A program made the position numbers and the translations under genes. From NCBI GenBank assembly GCA_002633005.1, contig NMRA01000014.1, forward strand, positions 1,152,838 through 1,216,837: DNA of 64,000 nucleotides, in the 5' to 3' direction. The DNA is from Phoronis australis (taxonomy: Eukaryota > Phoronida > Phoronidae). The notes beneath the pieces are model-generated. The model had not been told where the DNA came from. It did not search any database and saw only the letters and a list, made by a program, of their open reading frames with translations. Of the stretch, positions 63,743 through 64,000 are shown piece after piece; position 1 is the stretch's first letter, and the number at the start of each line of letters is the position of its first letter.

Positions 63743-64000
63743 AAACTATGTCGAATCCATCCGAAAACGGCAGGATAGCGTCATCTCACTACTAGGTGCC
63801 TACATACCAAATTTCATGAAAATCCGTTCAGGACTTTTGAAGATACAAAGGTAAGCGTAAAAAACTAAAATTGCCACTAGGGGGCACACCGGTAGTCGGA
63901 TCCGTCCGAAAGTTCGCACATGCCGTCCCATTCATGAATGGAACATATGTGCCAAATTTCATGAACGTATGTCAAAGGGTTTTGGAGATAGAGCAGCGGA

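Larger units (their letters stand above)
63230..64000 (+). repeat. ~145-base repeat block with CTCF-like motifs, block 3 (runs off the window)
   Basis: Motifs at 63350-63363 (CCAGTAGAGGGCAT), 63729-63742 (CCACTAGGTGGCGC) and 63874-63887 (CCACTAGGGGGCAC). The last two are 145 bases apart. The phrases CCAAATTTCATGAAAATCC and GGAGATAGAGCAGCGGA recur. The block is split by an assembly gap and continues past the window end. Confidence 0.8.

Overview
The window is nuclear genomic DNA from an animal. Two genes on the minus strand are recognisable. Both are split by GT-AG introns into short, well-conserved exons, and the rest is AT-leaning, repeat-rich non-coding sequence. The domain content says metazoan. 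The intron density, the divergence from the vertebrate proteins and the repeat types (tRNA-derived SINE heads, MITEs, foldback elements, minisatellites) suggest a slowly evolving invertebrate bilaterian, perhaps a lophotrochozoan or a basal deuterostome. I cannot name the phylum from sequence alone.

Gene 1 (10144-17327, minus) is a complete RBM24/RBM38-type (SUP-12/SEB-4 family) RNA-binding protein of four coding exons and about 230 residues. Exons 1 and 2 encode the single RRM. Exons 3 and 4 encode a low-complexity tail rich in Ala, Tyr, Gln and Pro. Intron 2 ends in a tandem NAGNAG acceptor. Two close AATAAA signals lie about 740 bases past the stop. The 5' side (17328-17560) holds a GC box and a CACGTG E-box.

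Gene 2 (46309-62478, minus, 5' part outside the window) is TM9SF1, an EMP70/nonaspanin membrane protein. Seven exons cover the last ~343 residues: a charged linker, eight hydrophobic segments and a C-terminal KMD tail of the KxD/E Golgi-retention type. The last intron is about 11 kb and is full of repeats. Its 3' end is a minisatellite whose unit copies the gene's own splice acceptor.

Layout: 1-9.4 kb is flank downstream of gene 1 with old repeats. 9.4-17.3 kb is gene 1. 17.6-46.3 kb has no gene I can support, but holds a near-perfect hairpin (23.9 kb), a 178-bp foldback element (28.4 kb), a palindromic MITE (34.0 kb), tRNA-like SINE heads and short tandem arrays. 46.3-62.5 kb is TM9SF1, with two more MITE copies, two copies of a larger non-autonomous element, several minisatellites and blocks of a ~145-bp repeat carrying CTCF-like motifs. 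62.5-64 kb is upstream TM9SF1 intron with more of that repeat and a 142-base assembly gap. The two genes share a strand but show no functional link: one is a nuclear/cytoplasmic RNA regulator, the other a secretory-pathway membrane protein.

I found no clear undescribed gene system. The most interesting signals are the repeated splice acceptors before the last TM9SF1 exon, the repeat-borne CTCF-like motifs, the MITE family and the foldback element.
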